Of a stretch of 6,549 nt of DNA, positions 5,909 through 6,549 are shown piece after piece. The notes under the pieces are model-generated. The model made no database searches, was not told where the DNA came from, and worked only from the letters and a program-made list of their open reading frames with translations. This stretch comes from JBLHKE01 sp047619485 (GTDB lineage Bacteria > Verrucomicrobiota > Verrucomicrobiia > Verrucomicrobiales > DEV007), in assembly GCA_047619485.1 (NCBI GenBank), contig JBLHKE010000451.1, positions 1 through 6,549 on the forward strand, read 5' to 3'. The stretch's first letter is position 1. Each line of letters starts with the position of its first letter. The position numbers and the translations under genes are program-made.

Positions 5909-6549
5909 TATCGCTTCATTAAAAACTCGTCGAGGTTGAGGAGAACGTTGCCCACGATCGCCAGCGCTGCCAGTTCTGCGTGATCCACGCCCTCCGCGGC
6001 GGCTCCGATCGGCTCCGTCGCCATCGCCTTGGCCATCACCGGATCATTTTTGTATTCGGCATGTGCCAACTTGAATAACGCGACCAGGCGCGAGATCTCA
6101 GCCGGCTTGCCGGGGCGCGCGAGACAGAGTTGAAATCCATGCTCGATCCCAGCCTGCTCGCTGTTGCCTTCGGTGGCGGCCGCATGCATGCGCCGCGCCA
6201 GCGACTGCGCCGCCTCGACATAGACCGGATCATTCAAAGTGACCAAGGCCTGCAATGGCGTGTTGGTACGATCGCGGCGCACCGTGCACACCTCGCGGCT
6301 GGGAGCGTCGAAGGTGGCCATCGATGGGTAAGGGTTCGAGCGCCGCCAGTTGGTGTAGAGCCCGCGCCGGAACTTGTCCTCGCCATCGGAAGTTTTCCAA
6401 TCGATACCGCCACCAAACGCAGCCTTGATTCCAAGACTCGGTTGCGGCGGACGCACCGGGGCACCGAACATCTTGCTGCTCAGCAATCCAGAAACCGATA
6501 ATGCCTGGTCGCGTACCATCTCCGCTGAAAGGCGGAAGCGCGGACCGCG
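5908..6549 (-). CDS. DUF1553 (PSD1) domain protein, C-terminal part
   Basis: Only the last 213 codons are inside the window. The frame stays open to the right edge and reads RGPRFRLSAE before the ATG at 6519, so that methionine is internal and the gene starts outside. The sequence matches the C-terminal half of DUF1553 (PSD1): RLSAEMVRDQALSVSGLL, RRGLYTNWRRSNPYPSMATF, then DAPSREVCTVRRDRTNTPLQ, ALVTLNDPVYVEAAQ, and the closing LAALAIVGNVLLNLDEF. Full-length members usually carry an N-terminal DUF1549 region and often a cytochrome c-like PSCyt1 domain; whether those are present cannot be seen. Members are typically encoded just upstream of a DUF1501 gene, as here. The pair is thought to act in the cell envelope, and the function is unknown. 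The TAA stop shares its last-codon bases with the next start (TAATG), supporting one operon. The promoter lies beyond the window. Confidence 0.93.
   Translation of the reverse strand, partial: RGPRFRLSAEMVRDQALSVSGLLSSKMFGAPVRPPQPSLGIKAAFGGGIDWKTSDGEDKFRRGLYTNWRRSNPYPSMATFDAPSREVCTVRRDRTNTPLQALVTLNDPVYVEAAQSLARRMHAAATEGNSEQAGIEHGFQLCLARPGKPAEISRLVALFKLAHAEYKNDPVMAKAMATEPIGAAAEGVDHAELAALAIVGNVLLNLDEFLMKR

Overview
The window comes from a moderately GC-rich bacterial chromosome. A Tat-exported DUF1501 protein sits directly downstream of a DUF1553 (PSD1) gene, an arrangement typical of the Planctomycetes-Verrucomicrobia group. The mid-range GC, the A-rich start regions without a clear Shine-Dalgarno sequence, and a full RapA homologue make me favour Verrucomicrobiota. 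That placement is an inference from gene content, not a phylogenetic result.

Plus strand, left half (1-4263): four genes run head to tail. First is the 3' part of rapA, the RNA polymerase recycling SWI2/SNF2 ATPase, cut by the left edge. After 79 bases comes a class I SAM-dependent methyltransferase of unknown substrate. Two bases later starts a metallo-beta-lactamase-fold hydrolase with an N-terminal XRE-like helix-turn-helix region. After a further 38 bases comes a beta-hydroxyacid dehydrogenase of the 3-hydroxyisobutyrate dehydrogenase family. The spacing allows one transcript for the last three genes and possibly all four. The hydrolase and dehydrogenase could act in one small-molecule pathway, but no substrate can be read from the sequence.

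Centre (4264-4459): this 196-base gap lies between convergent gene sets. It holds one copy of a palindrome-cored repeat and a strong hairpin terminator with T-runs on both strands, which probably ends transcription from both sides.

Minus strand, right half (4460-6549): the end of a DUF1553 gene, cut by the right edge, overlaps the start of a DUF1501 gene by one base (TAATG). The pair is probably translationally coupled and encodes envelope or exported proteins.

The most unusual structure is a 38-base imperfect repeat found twice in the same orientation (2451-2488 and 4286-4323). Each copy is built on a palindrome, and two of the differences preserve its pairing. The copies bracket the hydrolase-dehydrogenase pair, and the first forms the last codons of the methyltransferase. 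I see no CRISPR array, tRNA, rRNA, transposase or phage gene. Apart from the repeat, the region looks like ordinary chromosome, and I do not claim a new defence or mobile system.
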